This document shows positions 5,661 to 5,824 of a DNA stretch of 5,824 nucleotides, piece by piece. Below the pieces are notes generated by a model. It made no database searches, was not told the DNA's origin, and was given only the letters and a program-made list of their open reading frames with translations. Both the position numbers and the translations under genes were made by a program. The DNA is taken from positions 1 to 5,824 of the forward strand of contig SKQX01000207.1 of NCBI GenBank assembly GCA_007118795.1, read 5' to 3'. Source of the stretch: Thermoflexales bacterium. Lineage in GTDB: Bacteria; Chloroflexota; Anaerolineae; B4-G1. The number at the start of each line of letters is the position of its first letter. Position 1 is the stretch's first letter.

Positions 5661-5824
5661 TCAGTCAGCCTTCTTCACCGCGTGGCCGCCGAACTGGTTG
5701 CGGAGCGCGGCCAGCAGCTTCGCCGCATAGCTCTCCGCCTGGCGGCTGGCCAGACGCATCTGCAGGGCCAGGGTGATGACCGGCGCCGGGACGTCGAGGT
5801 CCACGGCCTCAAAGACGGTCCAGC
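5661..5824 (-). CDS. gnd: 6-phosphogluconate dehydrogenase (decarboxylating), C-terminal end, cut by the window edge
   Basis: The last 53 residues only; the gene continues beyond base 5824. The enzyme converts 6-phosphogluconate to ribulose 5-phosphate and CO2 with reduction of NAD(P)+. The visible part, WTVFEAVDLDVPAPVITLAL followed later by SRQAESYAAKLLAALRNQFG and GHAVKKAD, matches the C terminus of the short (about 300-residue) YqeC/GntZ-type enzyme, often NAD-preferring, rather than the long E. coli-type Gnd, whose C terminus is different. The stop is TGA at 5661-5663. It lies 134 bases upstream of zwf on the same strand, so the two are probably co-transcribed. Confidence 0.88.
   Translation of the reverse strand, partial: WTVFEAVDLDVPAPVITLALQMRLASRQAESYAAKLLAALRNQFGGHAVKKAD

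Noticed and set aside
1..5824. CRISPR arrays, tRNA or rRNA genes, insertion sequences, phage genes
   Set aside because: No regularly spaced repeats, cloverleaf or rRNA segments, transposase motifs or flanking repeats were found on either strand by reading.

Overview
The window is GC-rich bacterial DNA with compact, well-spaced genes. It holds two transcription units facing each other: three genes on the + strand (18-2533) and, on the - strand, a gnd-zwf pair followed by a selenoprotein gene (5824 down to 2765). The gene content suggests an anaerobe or facultative anaerobe that uses selenocysteine, for example a Chloroflexota or deltaproteobacterial-type lineage. That assignment is an inference from gene types only, since no marker gene is present.

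+ strand, 18-2533: a radical SAM enzyme of the COG1964 / MJ0619 / tetraether-synthase (Tes)-like group, rich in cysteine motifs. It overlaps by ATGA a class I SAM methyltransferase that resembles arsenite methyltransferases (ArsM). Three bases further on is a 103-residue putatively exported protein of unknown function, whose Shine-Dalgarno lies inside the end of the methyltransferase gene. The overlap and spacing indicate a translationally coupled operon. Its substrate cannot be read from the sequence.

- strand, 3748-2765: a glycine/sarcosine/betaine/D-proline reductase selenoprotein B (GrdB/PrdB)-like gene. A routine gene caller would split it into two ORFs because codon 231 is an in-frame TGA. 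The family sequence continues without a break across this codon (VPV-U-PVCH), giving a UxxC redox motif. A hairpin sits at the spacing expected of a bacterial SECIS element just downstream. I read it as one 327-residue selenoprotein, the most notable item here.

- strand, 5824-4054: the C-terminal end of a short-type 6-phosphogluconate dehydrogenase (gnd, cut by the window edge) and a complete glucose-6-phosphate dehydrogenase (zwf, 490 aa). These are two enzymes of the oxidative pentose phosphate pathway. The 134-bp gap between them carries a perfect 12-bp inverted repeat. No lactonase gene lies between or directly after them.

The stretches 2534-2764 (between the converging units) and 3749-4053 (between zwf and the selenoprotein gene) hold no gene I can support, only short inverted repeats.
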